The notes below the pieces were generated by a model. That model worked only from the letters and a program-made list of their open reading frames with translations. It was not told the origin of the DNA and ran no database searches. Of a DNA stretch of 64,000 nucleotides, positions 52,548 to 60,531 are shown in pieces. Position numbers and translations under genes: made by a program. The number at the start of each line of letters is the position of its first letter. Within the stretch, counting starts at the first letter, position 1. Source of the stretch: Lederbergia panacisoli (lineage in GTDB: Bacteria > Bacillota > Bacilli > Bacillales > Bacillaceae_C); NCBI RefSeq assembly GCF_024626525.1, contig NZ_JANJGU010000009.1, forward strand, positions 1-64,000. Direction: 5' to 3'.

Positions 52548-52700
52548 ATGGACGAGCATAAGGAAGTTGAAAGGACTGAAAGGAAGTCAGATTCCAGTAA
52601 AGTAGCTTCCACTTTTATAAAATACGCCGCTTATTTAATCATCTTTTTTGGAATCCTATGGTTTATAATCAGTTATTTAATCCCGATGATTCGCGGATAA
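52548..52700 (+). CDS. Small membrane protein, 50 residues
   Basis: ATG after AAGGAGAG. Charged N-terminus (MDEHKEVERTERKSDSSK), one membrane helix (YAAYLIIFFGILWFIISYLI), tail PMIRG. It follows the nitroreductase by 67 nt without a terminator between, so it may share the Fur-controlled transcript. Function unknown. Confidence 0.6.
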   Translation: MDEHKEVERTERKSDSSKVASTFIKYAAYLIIFFGILWFIISYLIPMIRG

Positions 52701-52707
52701 GACTACA

Positions 52708-52747
52708 AAAAACAACTTTGCCATGAAGGCAAAGTTGTTTTTATTTT
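52708..52747 (+). terminator. Terminator after the small membrane protein
   Basis: 15-bp stem AAAAACAACTTTGCC / GGCAAAGTTGTTTTT with loop ATGAA and a T-run. Confidence 0.9.
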
Positions 52748-52833
52748 TGCAAAAGTTTAACTGTCGACTGTGCTCATCAAGCTTTAACTCACTAAAAGGG
52801 GCTTCCGCTTTTGATTCTTTCACATTTTCGCCA

Positions 52834-52878
52834 TTGACCGCGCATATGTATTGTTATATAGTTTAGTGGGTCAACTAT
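52834..52878 (+). promoter_or_regulatory. Promoter and MarR-type operator of the marR-mmpL operon
   Basis: TTGACC (52834-52839), 17 bp, TATAGT (52857-52862). The inverted repeat ATAGTT-N9-AACTAT (52858-52878) overlaps the -10 and start site, fitting autorepression by the MarR protein encoded next. Confidence 0.65.
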
Positions 52879-52895
52879 TGATGAGGTGAACTAAT

Positions 52896-53351
52896 ATGAA
52901 TAAAGAAAGAGCCCAACTTATTTTCGATCGTTACATGGATATTTTCATGCATGGTACGAAGAGTATATCTACATTAATGTCGGAACAGCTGATGGAAGAA
53001 CTGTCGCTTGAGCAGTTTTCGCTTGTACGTTTGCTGTACATGAAAGGACAGGTACGTGCTTCTGAACTTGCAGAAAAGCAGCTTGTACATAAAAGTGCAA
53101 TTACGGTGAGAGTCGATAAGCTCGTTAAAAAAGGATTAGTCGAGCGGCAAAGGGATGAGAAAGACCGCAGAAATGTTTACTTGGGTCTGACGAAAGAAGG
53201 AACAGAACTTTATAAGTCTATCGAAAGTAAAGTGAATGAATTTGTCGATACAATCGTAAAAAAAATACCAGAAACGGAGATGGAAAGTTTTCTTAATGTA
53301 TATGTAAAAATAGCTGACTATATAGAGAATTACAAGGGGGAAGAAGAATGA
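52896..53351 (+). CDS. MarR-family regulator, YdgG-like
   Basis: 151 residues, MarR winged helix-turn-helix: RASELAEKQLVHKSAITVRVDKLVKKGLVERQRDEKDRRNVYLGLT. Followed with 4-nt overlap by the MMPL exporter, as ydgG-ydgH in B. subtilis. Likely represses the pair and responds to a hydrophobic compound exported by the pump. Confidence 0.85.
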   Translation: MNKERAQLIFDRYMDIFMHGTKSISTLMSEQLMEELSLEQFSLVRLLYMKGQVRASELAEKQLVHKSAITVRVDKLVKKGLVERQRDEKDRRNVYLGLTKEGTELYKSIESKVNEFVDTIVKKIPETEMESFLNVYVKIADYIENYKGEEE

Positions 53352-56300
53352 GATCGATATTAAGATTTAGATGGGCAATCCTTGCGATTTGGATTATTTC
53401 AGCGATCGTCCTTATGATGAATTCCCCCAATATGGCTCAATTAATTAGAGACAAGGGGCAGCTTGAAGTTGCAGATGGTTATCCTTCTAAGGCCGCTTCA
53501 GAAATCGTTGCGAAGCATTCTTCAAAGGAAAAAGGAACGAGTGCCTTTATCGCCGTTTTTCATGATAATAAAAAGTTTTCCGATTCACAACTAGCAGAAA
53601 TTGAAGCAACAATGGAAAAACTGGAAAAGGATCAGTCACAACTAGGCATCAGTAATATTACAACACATTTTACAGACGAAGCCCTTAAAGATCAACTTGT
53701 TTCAAAGGATGGGAACACCATCATTGCCTTGCTGGATGTGAAAATGGGCGATAAAGAAATCAGAGATGTAAGGGATCTGCTGGATCAAGCAGTTGCCACA
53801 AAAGATGTGGATACTTATTTGACCGGGAATGCATTAATTACGGAGGATGTCATCATCAGTTCTGAAAAAGGTTTGGCCAAGACGGAAGTGATTACCGTCA
53901 TCTTTATCATGGTGATCCTTTTACTTGTGTTCCGCTCGGCCGTTGCTCCGTTTATTCCGCTCCTTACAGTTGGAATGACGTATTTGGTGAGCCAAGCGAT
54001 TGTCGCGTTTTTGGTGGATATACTTAATTTTCCAGTTTCTAATTTTACACAAACCTTTATGGTGGCGGTTTTATTCGGAATTGGGACCGATTATTGTATA
54101 TTATTGCTTAGTCGTTATAAAGAAGAACTTTCAAATGGGCTGGATACTCAATCCGCCATCGTCGCCACATACAAAACTGCTGGGAAAACGGTTATTTTTA
54201 GTGCCATTGCTGTCATGATTGGATTCGCATCCATCGGTTTTGCCACTTTTAAACTTTACCAATCAGCCGTTGGGGTGGCGGTCGGAGTTTTCATCTTAAT
54301 GATTGCGCTCTTTACAATCGTTCCGTTTTTCATGGCTACACTGAAAACAGCATTATTCTGGCCGGTGAAAAAAAATATCTCCCATTCTGAAAGCAAACTA
54401 TGGGGATGGATGGGAAATCTCGCTATTACAAGGCCGCTCATTGCGCTCGGAATTGTTGCTATGTTTATCGTACCGCTTCTTGTTAGCTATGACGGGGATC
54501 TATCTTTTAATTCCCTTGATGAAATTGGCGATGACTATGATTCTGTGAAAGGATTTAATCTCGTAGCAGAAAACTTCGGGCCAGGGGAAATCATGCCGAT
54601 CCAAGTGGTGCTCGAAAACGATGATTCGATGAAAACGAAGGAGTATGTCACTTTAATAGAATCAATTAGTAATAGATTGGAAAACCTAGACCATGTAAAT
54701 AAGGTCCGTAGTGTCACACGCCCAACAGGCGATAAAATTGATGACCTTTATGTGAAAAATCAGGCAGATCGACTTGGGAAAGGAATTGGAGAAGGAACTG
54801 AAGGGATTGCTACAATCAAAGATGGTCTCAATGAAGCAGCAACTTCTATTAAAGACTCAAAGCCTGAAATTGAAAAAGCGACTGCTGGAATTGGCGAGTT
54901 AAATGATGGAACGGAAAAGTTACAATCTGGAGTCGTGGAGCTGCAAACTGCATTAAGCTCCATTGAAAATGGAATTCGCCAAGGAACAGCTGGGGCAGGT
55001 GATTTGAAAAAAGGTGCTTCTGAAGCTAGTAAAAAAGCACGGGAGCTTCAAGGCGGCACTGCCCAATTATTGTCTGGCTACGAGCAAGCTCAAGGTGGTC
55101 TAGCAAACCTAATTAGTGAATACGAAAAAGTTCCTGCCACATTAGAAGGTGCTCAAGGTAAGTTGATGTCCCTTGAAAAACCGCTCACGAAGCTCATTCA
55201 AAACCATCCGGAAATTGCGCAGGATCCAAATCTAGGAAAAATCCAAACAATCATTGGTGACGCTACAAAGCAAGTTGCCATTGCAAGTGGAACAGTTTCG
55301 GCATTAAACGCAGAATTGGAAAAGGTGAGTGCTGGACTGAAAGAGGCCAGCACAAATTTAAGTGAAATCAGTGGTGGATTAGGTGAATTTTCTAAAGGGT
55401 TAAATGAGATTGCAAATGGATTGGAAAAGCTTCAATCAGGCTTAGGTCAGGCAACAAATGGACAGCATCAAGTTGTTAAGCAAATTCCTTCGATTGCATC
55501 TGGTCTTGGTGACATCGCCAAAGGTCAAGAACAGCTAAAAACGGGCTTCGGAGACATGGGTGGACAGCTCGAGGAGTTGAGTGATGGCCTCGCTCAAAGC
55601 AGCGAAGGTCTTGGGAAAATTGAAGATGGATTTGGGGAAGCCGAGAATTATTTAGCTAATTTAGCTAAAGATACAGACTTACAACAGTCCGGCATTTATA
55701 TACCTGATGAACTTTTAACAGATGAAGAGTTTCAAAGAGTATTCGATATCTATATGTCAAAAGACGGTAAAATGACGACGATGGATGTCGTGCTTGATTC
55801 AAATCCATATGCAAAAGAATCGATGGAGATGATTTCAGAAGTCGAAAAAACAGTGAAGGACGCAACGAAAAATACAAAACTGGAACAAGCGAACGTAGGA
55901 ATAGGCGGGGTTACGAGTATTAACCACGATCTTGAGGCAATGTCCAACTCCGATTATACGAAAACAGTTACGTTCATGATGATTGGAATAGTTCTCATCT
56001 TGATTATTTTACTCCGTTCACTCGTCATGCCGATTTATATTATTGCATCACTTCTATTAACTTATTATTCTTCCATTGCGATGACGGAAGTAATTTTTGT
56101 AAATATTTTGGGATACCCAGGAATCAACTGGGTTACACCATTCTTCGGCTTTGTCATCCTGATTGCCCTTGGGGTCGATTACTCAATCTTCTTGATGGAT
56201 CGTTTCTCTGAATATAAGGAACTAGATGTGAAGACAGGCATCATGATGGCGATGAAAAATATGGGTACTGTCATTATGAGTGCCGCCGTCATTTTAGCAG

Positions 56301-56479
56301 GTACCTTCGCTGCTATGCTTCCATCAGGCGTCTTATCGATGCTGCAAATCGCAACGCTTGTATTAAGTGGATTATTATTTTACGCTCTTATCATATTGCC
56401 TCTATTTGTACCCGTCCTAATCAATATGCTCGGGAAAGCAAACTGGTGGCCATTTATACCTAAAAAAATAGATAGATAA
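53348..56479 (+). CDS. MMPL-family RND-type exporter, YdgH-like
   Basis: 1043 residues. Two halves, each with one plus five membrane segments: N-half TM cluster about 180-370 (motif FGIGTDYCILLLSRY), C-half about 870-1030 (ALGVDYSIFLMDRFSEY). The paired Asp-Tyr motifs are the proton-relay signature of MMPL pumps. Between them is a very long external region (about 470-790) of degenerate heptad/coil repeats (LNDGTEKLQSGVVELQ, GLGEFSKGLNEIANGLEKL), as in YhgE/Pip-like proteins. Longer than the family's usual 700-900 residues because of this stalk. Probably exports lipids or hydrophobic drugs. Confidence 0.88.
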   Translation: MRSILRFRWAILAIWIISAIVLMMNSPNMAQLIRDKGQLEVADGYPSKAASEIVAKHSSKEKGTSAFIAVFHDNKKFSDSQLAEIEATMEKLEKDQSQLGISNITTHFTDEALKDQLVSKDGNTIIALLDVKMGDKEIRDVRDLLDQAVATKDVDTYLTGNALITEDVIISSEKGLAKTEVITVIFIMVILLLVFRSAVAPFIPLLTVGMTYLVSQAIVAFLVDILNFPVSNFTQTFMVAVLFGIGTDYCILLLSRYKEELSNGLDTQSAIVATYKTAGKTVIFSAIAVMIGFASIGFATFKLYQSAVGVAVGVFILMIALFTIVPFFMATLKTALFWPVKKNISHSESKLWGWMGNLAITRPLIALGIVAMFIVPLLVSYDGDLSFNSLDEIGDDYDSVKGFNLVAENFGPGEIMPIQVVLENDDSMKTKEYVTLIESISNRLENLDHVNKVRSVTRPTGDKIDDLYVKNQADRLGKGIGEGTEGIATIKDGLNEAATSIKDSKPEIEKATAGIGELNDGTEKLQSGVVELQTALSSIENGIRQGTAGAGDLKKGASEASKKARELQGGTAQLLSGYEQAQGGLANLISEYEKVPATLEGAQGKLMSLEKPLTKLIQNHPEIAQDPNLGKIQTIIGDATKQVAIASGTVSALNAELEKVSAGLKEASTNLSEISGGLGEFSKGLNEIANGLEKLQSGLGQATNGQHQVVKQIPSIASGLGDIAKGQEQLKTGFGDMGGQLEELSDGLAQSSEGLGKIEDGFGEAENYLANLAKDTDLQQSGIYIPDELLTDEEFQRVFDIYMSKDGKMTTMDVVLDSNPYAKESMEMISEVEKTVKDATKNTKLEQANVGIGGVTSINHDLEAMSNSDYTKTVTFMMIGIVLILIILLRSLVMPIYIIASLLLTYYSSIAMTEVIFVNILGYPGINWVTPFFGFVILIALGVDYSIFLMDRFSEYKELDVKTGIMMAMKNMGTVIMSAAVILAGTFAAMLPSGVLSMLQIATLVLSGLLFYALIILPLFVPVLINMLGKANWWPFIPKKIDR

Positions 56480-56484
56480 CTTTT

Positions 56485-56514
56485 TCCCAAAGGGTGATTC
56501 CTTTGGGACTTTTT
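56485..56514 (+). terminator. Terminator of the marR-mmpL operon
   Basis: 9-bp stem TCCCAAAGG / CCTTTGGGA, loop GTGATT, then CTTTTT. Confidence 0.85.
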
Positions 56515-56631
56515 ATAACAATTTTGTGAACGAAACTGCACTTTAGTGTGATTTTTGTAGTGAAACTTAGTAATACCAACGGTTCATCGGAATTTCACTA
56601 TTAGGACAGGCTGTCAACATTTCCTTATAAG

Positions 56632-56674
56632 TGTGATTTATATCATAGTTAGAGTGCCATTTTACTTTTAAACT
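56632..56674 (+). promoter_or_regulatory. Fnr-type box and -10 of the CuA lipoprotein gene
   Basis: TGTGATTTATATCATA (56632-56647) differs from TGTGA-N6-TCACA at one base. TAAACT (56669-56674) follows after exactly 21 nt, the same spacing as at the other Fnr promoters of this window. Confidence 0.6.
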
Positions 56675-56707
56675 TAAATTATAAAAGTTCAAGGAGGAGT
56701 TAAAACT

Positions 56708-57070
56708 ATGAAAAAAATGATGTTGGCTTTCTGTTTAGTGATTTTATCCGCCCTTTTATTAGGTGCTTGTGGCAGTAAAGATAGTGGTGCCGCCGAAGGA
56801 AATGGAGAGGTAAAAGAATTCACGATAGATGCAACAAACTTCGAATTTGATTTAAAAGAAATCAAAGTAAACAAAGGAGATACTGTAAAGGTAACTCTTA
56901 AAAACACAGAAGGAAATCATGCAGTAAAATTTGATGGCTATAACCAAGAGGTACAAGGAGACAAAACGATTTCTTTCGTAGCAGATAAAACAGGAGAATT
57001 CAAATACGAATGTTCTATTTTCTGTGGCGCCGGCCATAGTGACATGGTTGGAAAATTGATTGTAGAATAA
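56708..57070 (+). CDS. Stand-alone CuA cupredoxin lipoprotein
   Basis: 120 residues: signal peptide with lipobox LGAC (Cys 21), then one cupredoxin domain carrying a complete CuA ligand set: His 71, Cys 102, Cys 106, His 110 and Met 113 (CSIFCGAGHSDM). It is like the soluble part of cytochrome oxidase subunit II but has no membrane helix and no oxidase next to it. Lipid-anchored outside the membrane, it could carry electrons to an oxidase or nitric-oxide reductase, or store or deliver copper. AAGGAGGAG ahead of the ATG. Confidence 0.85.
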   Translation: MKKMMLAFCLVILSALLLGACGSKDSGAAEGNGEVKEFTIDATNFEFDLKEIKVNKGDTVKVTLKNTEGNHAVKFDGYNQEVQGDKTISFVADKTGEFKYECSIFCGAGHSDMVGKLIVE

Positions 57071-57079
57071 CAAAATCGA

Positions 57080-57110
57080 GGCTGTTCCTTACATGGAACA
57101 GCCTTAATTT
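57080..57110 (+). terminator. Terminator of the CuA lipoprotein gene
   Basis: 9-bp stem GGCTGTTCC / GGAACAGCC with loop TTACAT; short T-rich tail. Confidence 0.75.
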
Positions 57111-57129
57111 ATGATCTGGTCTAGCAATT

Positions 57130-57255
57130 TCATCAATTAATCTAAAACCTTCATCAATTATTACGGCAATCTCATCAATTACCATCGAGCCGTCATCAAT
57201 TAATCCAGAACGATCATCAATCCCTGCCCGAATCTCATCAATCATTTTAAAAAAG
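57130..57255. repeat. Tandem array, six copies of a 21-bp unit (TCATCAATTAATCCAGAACGA)
   Basis: TCATCAATT or TCATCAATC occurs at 57130, 57151, 57172, 57193, 57214 and 57235, exactly 21 bp apart; the rest of each unit is variable. Convergent gap between the CuA lipoprotein and acetolactate synthase genes. Confidence 0.9.
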
Positions 57256-57273
57256 ACATATCCCCATACCCTA

Positions 57274-58944
57274 TTAATTCTCTATCATATCTTGATTACT
57301 AGCACCTGGCGGGACAATTGGATATACATTAGCCTCTTCATTTACATAGAATTCCATAATGACTGGCCCCTCTATTTTAAAAGCGAGATTAATAATGGCA
57401 TGTGCCTCTTCGATTGTCCTTGCAGTAAAACCATGCGCTCCAAACGATTTCGCCAATGAAGCAAAGTCAGGTGAACTTATGCGCACCGCTGAGTATCTAT
57501 TATTTAAGAACAATTGCTGCCATTGTCTCACCATTCCGAGATAGCCATTTTTGAGTATAGCGACTTTTACATTTAACCCTAAGTCTACTGCAGTCATAAT
57601 TTCTTGCATATTCATTTGAAAACTTCCATCTCCGCTAATGCAAACTACTTGTCTATCAGGGCTTGCGACCGCTGCCCCTATGGCGGCCGGGAATCCATAT
57701 CCCATTGTTCCAAGACCACCTGAAGTCAAAAAGGAGCGAGGTTTTGTAAAAGTGTAATGATGTGCAGTCCAAATTTGATGTTGTCCAACGTCAGTAGAAA
57801 TAATTGCATTTTCATCGGTTGCTGCATCAATATAGTGGATTACTTCTTGGGGTGTCAAAACTTCGTCTTCTTTATGCTTAAACGCGGGCGCTTGTTTGGA
57901 CCAACCACTAATTTTTTCGAGCCAAGCAGTATGTTTATTTTCAGATACACGTTTCAGGATTCCATACAGTGCATATTCCACCGAACCTGAAACCGCTAGG
58001 TCAACTTGGACATTTTTATTTAATTCAGCGGGATCGATATCTACTTGAATTTTAAATGACTTTGGTGAGAATGTTTTTTTACTGCCTGTAACTCGATCAC
58101 TAAAACGCATTCCTAAGCATATTAACACATCAGCACCTTGGACAGCACGATTGGCGGCAACGGTACCATGCATTCCAACGATTCCCAGAAACAATGTGTG
58201 ATCGACTGGAAAGGATCCAATGCCCATTAAAGTGGAAGTTACGGGAATATCGCACCGAGTTGCGAGTTCAAATAATAAGGATGGACCATTTCCCGCTATG
58301 CAGCCGCCCCCCGCAACGAGTACTGGACTATATGCCCTTTTTATCTGTTCCACCATTTCATCAAATTCTTTTTCAGAAATGGATAGGCACGGTTCATATC
58401 CTTGTATGTGAACTTGGTCTTTCTGCGGTCCATCATAAGATTCCAGTTTGTTTGTCATAATATTTTTCGGGAAATCAATAAGAACCGGACCCGGACGTCC
58501 CGTATTTGCGATATGGAAAGCATCCTTTATAATCCGTGGAAGATCAGCGATATCCATGACCATATAATTATGTTTTGTTATATTCATCGTCATCCCATAA
58601 ATATCGACTTCTTGAAAGCTATCTAGACCGAGTAAGTTCGTAGGGACTTGACCAGTCATAATAAGCAGCGGAACCGAATCCATATAGGCAGTGGCAATAC
58701 CGGTTACAGCATTGGTCGCGCCGGGTCCACTTGTCACAAGAGCTACCCCTGGTTTTCCTGTTACTCTTGCATACCCATCAGCCGCATGGACGGCAGCTTG
58801 TTCATGTCTTACTAGAACATGATTAATTCTATTGCAGTCAAATAAAGCATCATAAATTGGCAGCACGGCGCCACCAGGATATCCAAAAATAGTATCGACA
58901 TCTTGTTCAATTAAAGATTGTATTAGTATTTGCGCCCCATACAT
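57274..58944 (-). CDS. ilvB: Acetolactate synthase large subunit (IlvB type)
   Basis: 556 residues, ThDP enzyme: catalytic Glu 48 (VRHEQAAVHAADGYAR), FAD-domain block PVLVAGGG, ThDP motif GDGSFQMNMQEIMTA..LKNGYLGMV, C-terminus VYPIVPPGASNQDMI. Makes acetolactate from pyruvate for branched-chain amino acids or acetoin. It looks like the biosynthetic IlvB type, yet no small subunit gene (ilvN) follows: the next DNA is a repeat array. Fnr-type promoter upstream. Good AGGAG ribosome site. Confidence 0.88.
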   Translation of the reverse strand: MYGAQILIQSLIEQDVDTIFGYPGGAVLPIYDALFDCNRINHVLVRHEQAAVHAADGYARVTGKPGVALVTSGPGATNAVTGIATAYMDSVPLLIMTGQVPTNLLGLDSFQEVDIYGMTMNITKHNYMVMDIADLPRIIKDAFHIANTGRPGPVLIDFPKNIMTNKLESYDGPQKDQVHIQGYEPCLSISEKEFDEMVEQIKRAYSPVLVAGGGCIAGNGPSLLFELATRCDIPVTSTLMGIGSFPVDHTLFLGIVGMHGTVAANRAVQGADVLICLGMRFSDRVTGSKKTFSPKSFKIQVDIDPAELNKNVQVDLAVSGSVEYALYGILKRVSENKHTAWLEKISGWSKQAPAFKHKEDEVLTPQEVIHYIDAATDENAIISTDVGQHQIWTAHHYTFTKPRSFLTSGGLGTMGYGFPAAIGAAVASPDRQVVCISGDGSFQMNMQEIMTAVDLGLNVKVAILKNGYLGMVRQWQQLFLNNRYSAVRISSPDFASLAKSFGAHGFTARTIEEAHAIINLAFKIEGPVIMEFYVNEEANVYPIVPPGASNQDMIEN

Positions 58945-59010
58945 TATCTGTCATCACTCCTATGAAAATCCGTGGAATATGTAGAAAATTCAGTTTTTGT
59001 TATAAGAGAT

Positions 59011-59053
59011 ACTTTAACAGATAACGATAGTTGGCATTGTGACTCACATCACA
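59011..59053 (-). promoter_or_regulatory. Fnr box and -10 of the acetolactate synthase gene
   Basis: TGTGACTCACATCACA (59038-59053) is a perfect Fnr box; on the minus strand TAAAGT (59016-59011) follows after 21 nt. Confidence 0.8.
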
Positions 59054-59063
59054 ATAAAATTTA

Positions 59064-59126
59064 AAATAAAAAACGATAGCCCTATAGCTATCGTCCAGAA
59101 TAGAGGAATGAAAAATCCATTCCTCT
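59064..59126 (-). terminator. Double hairpin terminator of the crp/fnr-family gene
   Basis: ACGATAGC/GCTATCGT (59073-59094) followed on the minus strand by a T-run, and just before it AGAGGAATG/CATTCCTCT (59102-59126). Confidence 0.85.
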
Positions 59127-59134
59127 TTATTGAA

Positions 59135-59833
59135 TTATTTGTATTCCATTTGTTCCTTCAATGCTTCAACATCTGTTATAACGATACGATTTCGATCCAC
59201 TTTCAAAATATTGTCTTTTCCAAGCTGGTTCAAAAGTCTATTGATCGTTTCTCTTGTCGTGCCGACAGAGTTGGCGAATTCTTGGTGGGTCATTGGCACG
59301 TTAATAATAATGGTGTTTTCTTCCTTCTCCACTCCGTGCTGCTCCGCCAGTCTTAAAAGAAAAGAGAGTGCCCGTTGTTTAACATCTTTTCCAGATAACA
59401 CCTGCAATCTTTGCTGAAGCTCCATAATGATGTCACCCATAACACGCATCATTTTAATACCAATGGAAGGAGTATTCATCATTAAGTGTTCAAACATTTG
59501 CAGTGGAATCGCTAAAAGCACTGTATCTACAATTGTTTCAGCTGTTGCGGGATAAGGGTTTTGATTGAAAAATCCGGTGTGGGGGAACATATCGCCAGCC
59601 TTTAAAAAAGAAACAATTTGTTCATGCCCATTTTCATCAGTTTTGTATGTTTTAACTAATCCTTGTTTAATAAAATATACAGCTTCTTTCTCACTGCCTT
59701 CAGAAAAAACAATGGATTTCTTTGATAATGATCGAGATATTGTAATTTCTTCCACTTTCTCAATTTCCTGTTGGTTTAAATCATGAAACAGGGGAACATT
59801 TTTCAGAGATACAGTCGTATTATTTTTTTTCAT
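59135..59833 (-). CDS. Crp/Fnr-family regulator without cysteine cluster
   Basis: 232 residues: cyclic-nucleotide-like domain (FSEGSEKEAVYFIKQGLVKTY), dimer helix, Crp-type helix-turn-helix (MTHQEFANSVGTTRETINRLLNQLGK). No cysteines at either end, so unlike Fnr it cannot carry an Fe-S cluster; the signal (NO, haem, redox) is unknown. Its recognition helix TTRETINRLL is close to that of Fnr (MSREVVNRML), so it may read the same TGTGA-N6-TCACA boxes. Monocistronic. Confidence 0.85.
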   Translation of the reverse strand: MKKNNTTVSLKNVPLFHDLNQQEIEKVEEITISRSLSKKSIVFSEGSEKEAVYFIKQGLVKTYKTDENGHEQIVSFLKAGDMFPHTGFFNQNPYPATAETIVDTVLLAIPLQMFEHLMMNTPSIGIKMMRVMGDIIMELQQRLQVLSGKDVKQRALSFLLRLAEQHGVEKEENTIIINVPMTHQEFANSVGTTRETINRLLNQLGKDNILKVDRNRIVITDVEALKEQMEYK

Positions 59834-59924
59834 TAAATCCCAACTTCCTCTTATTCTCTTTTTAATTATAACGCAGCTTACATATTTTTTCTCCTTTTCT
59901 CAAGTACGTATTTATAAACAACAA

Positions 59925-59956
59925 AAAAACGGCAGCTATAGCATACCGTTTTTGTA
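59925..59956 (-). terminator. Terminator of the YlbF-like gene
   Basis: AAAAACGG / CCGTTTTT stem with a pairing-prone 13-nt loop; T-rich on both strands. Confidence 0.8.
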
Positions 59957-59965
59957 TTATATAAA

Positions 59966-60385
59966 TTAATGGCCACCGCCGCAGCTTCCACCACATCCAC
60001 AGCCGCCTTTTTTAATTTCCCTTCGTTTCGGAACAGCGCCGAGTTCAACTGTTTTTTGAAAATATTGGTTTATGATACTTTGGAGATCATTAAATTCCCT
60101 CTGAGCATATAAAAATTGGCGAATACTTTCGTTATTAAAGAGTTCAAGTTCTTCCTCATTATAATCGCTAATTTCTTCTTCTGTTAGTTCGATCCCGTGT
60201 TGCTCTTTATCGTACAGATATTTCTGCTTCTCCTTAAAATGCTCGTATTGCTCAATTGCATTCTCATTTTCGTAAAATTGACTCATCATGTACTTCAAAT
60301 CTGTATATGCATCTTGTTCCAATAATGCGGCACAAAGTTTTTCCATATATTCAAAAACAGGTTGTTTGTCTATTTTGATAATCAT
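59966..60385 (-). CDS. YlbF/YmcA-family protein with Cys-rich metal-binding tail
   Basis: 139 residues. Mostly alpha-helical body typical of the Com_YlbF family (YMEKLCAALLEQDAYTDLKYMMSQFYEN..) and a flexible end GGCGCGGSCGGGH with Cys 129, 131, 135 and His 139. B. subtilis RicF/RicA (YlbF/YmcA), partners in an Fe-S-binding complex affecting RNA processing and development, have comparable tails. This gene is a separate family member placed behind an Fnr box, divergent from an oxidase-like gene, so a role in anaerobic or NO-related metal handling is an inference. Confidence 0.75.
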   Translation of the reverse strand: MIIKIDKQPVFEYMEKLCAALLEQDAYTDLKYMMSQFYENENAIEQYEHFKEKQKYLYDKEQHGIELTEEEISDYNEEELELFNNESIRQFLYAQREFNDLQSIINQYFQKTVELGAVPKRREIKKGGCGCGGSCGGGH

Positions 60386-60414
60386 ATGTATCGCCTCTTT
60401 CTCAATTTTATTTA

Positions 60415-60457
60415 ACTTTACATCTCTTTCTTTAGAAATACTGTGATTGAACTCACA
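60415..60457 (-). promoter_or_regulatory. Fnr box shared by the divergent ylbF-like and oxidase-like genes
   Basis: TGTGATTGAACTCACA (60442-60457) is a perfect Fnr box. Towards the minus strand the -10 TAAAGT (60420-60415) is 21 nt away (class II). Towards the plus strand GATATT at 60499-60504 would be at class I distance. Confidence 0.8.
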
Positions 60458-60531
60458 TTTCCCTTTTATTTGACAGAAGAAGCGTAATCAGAAAAACTGA
60501 TATTGAATAGGACGTATTTTGAGGTGAGGAA

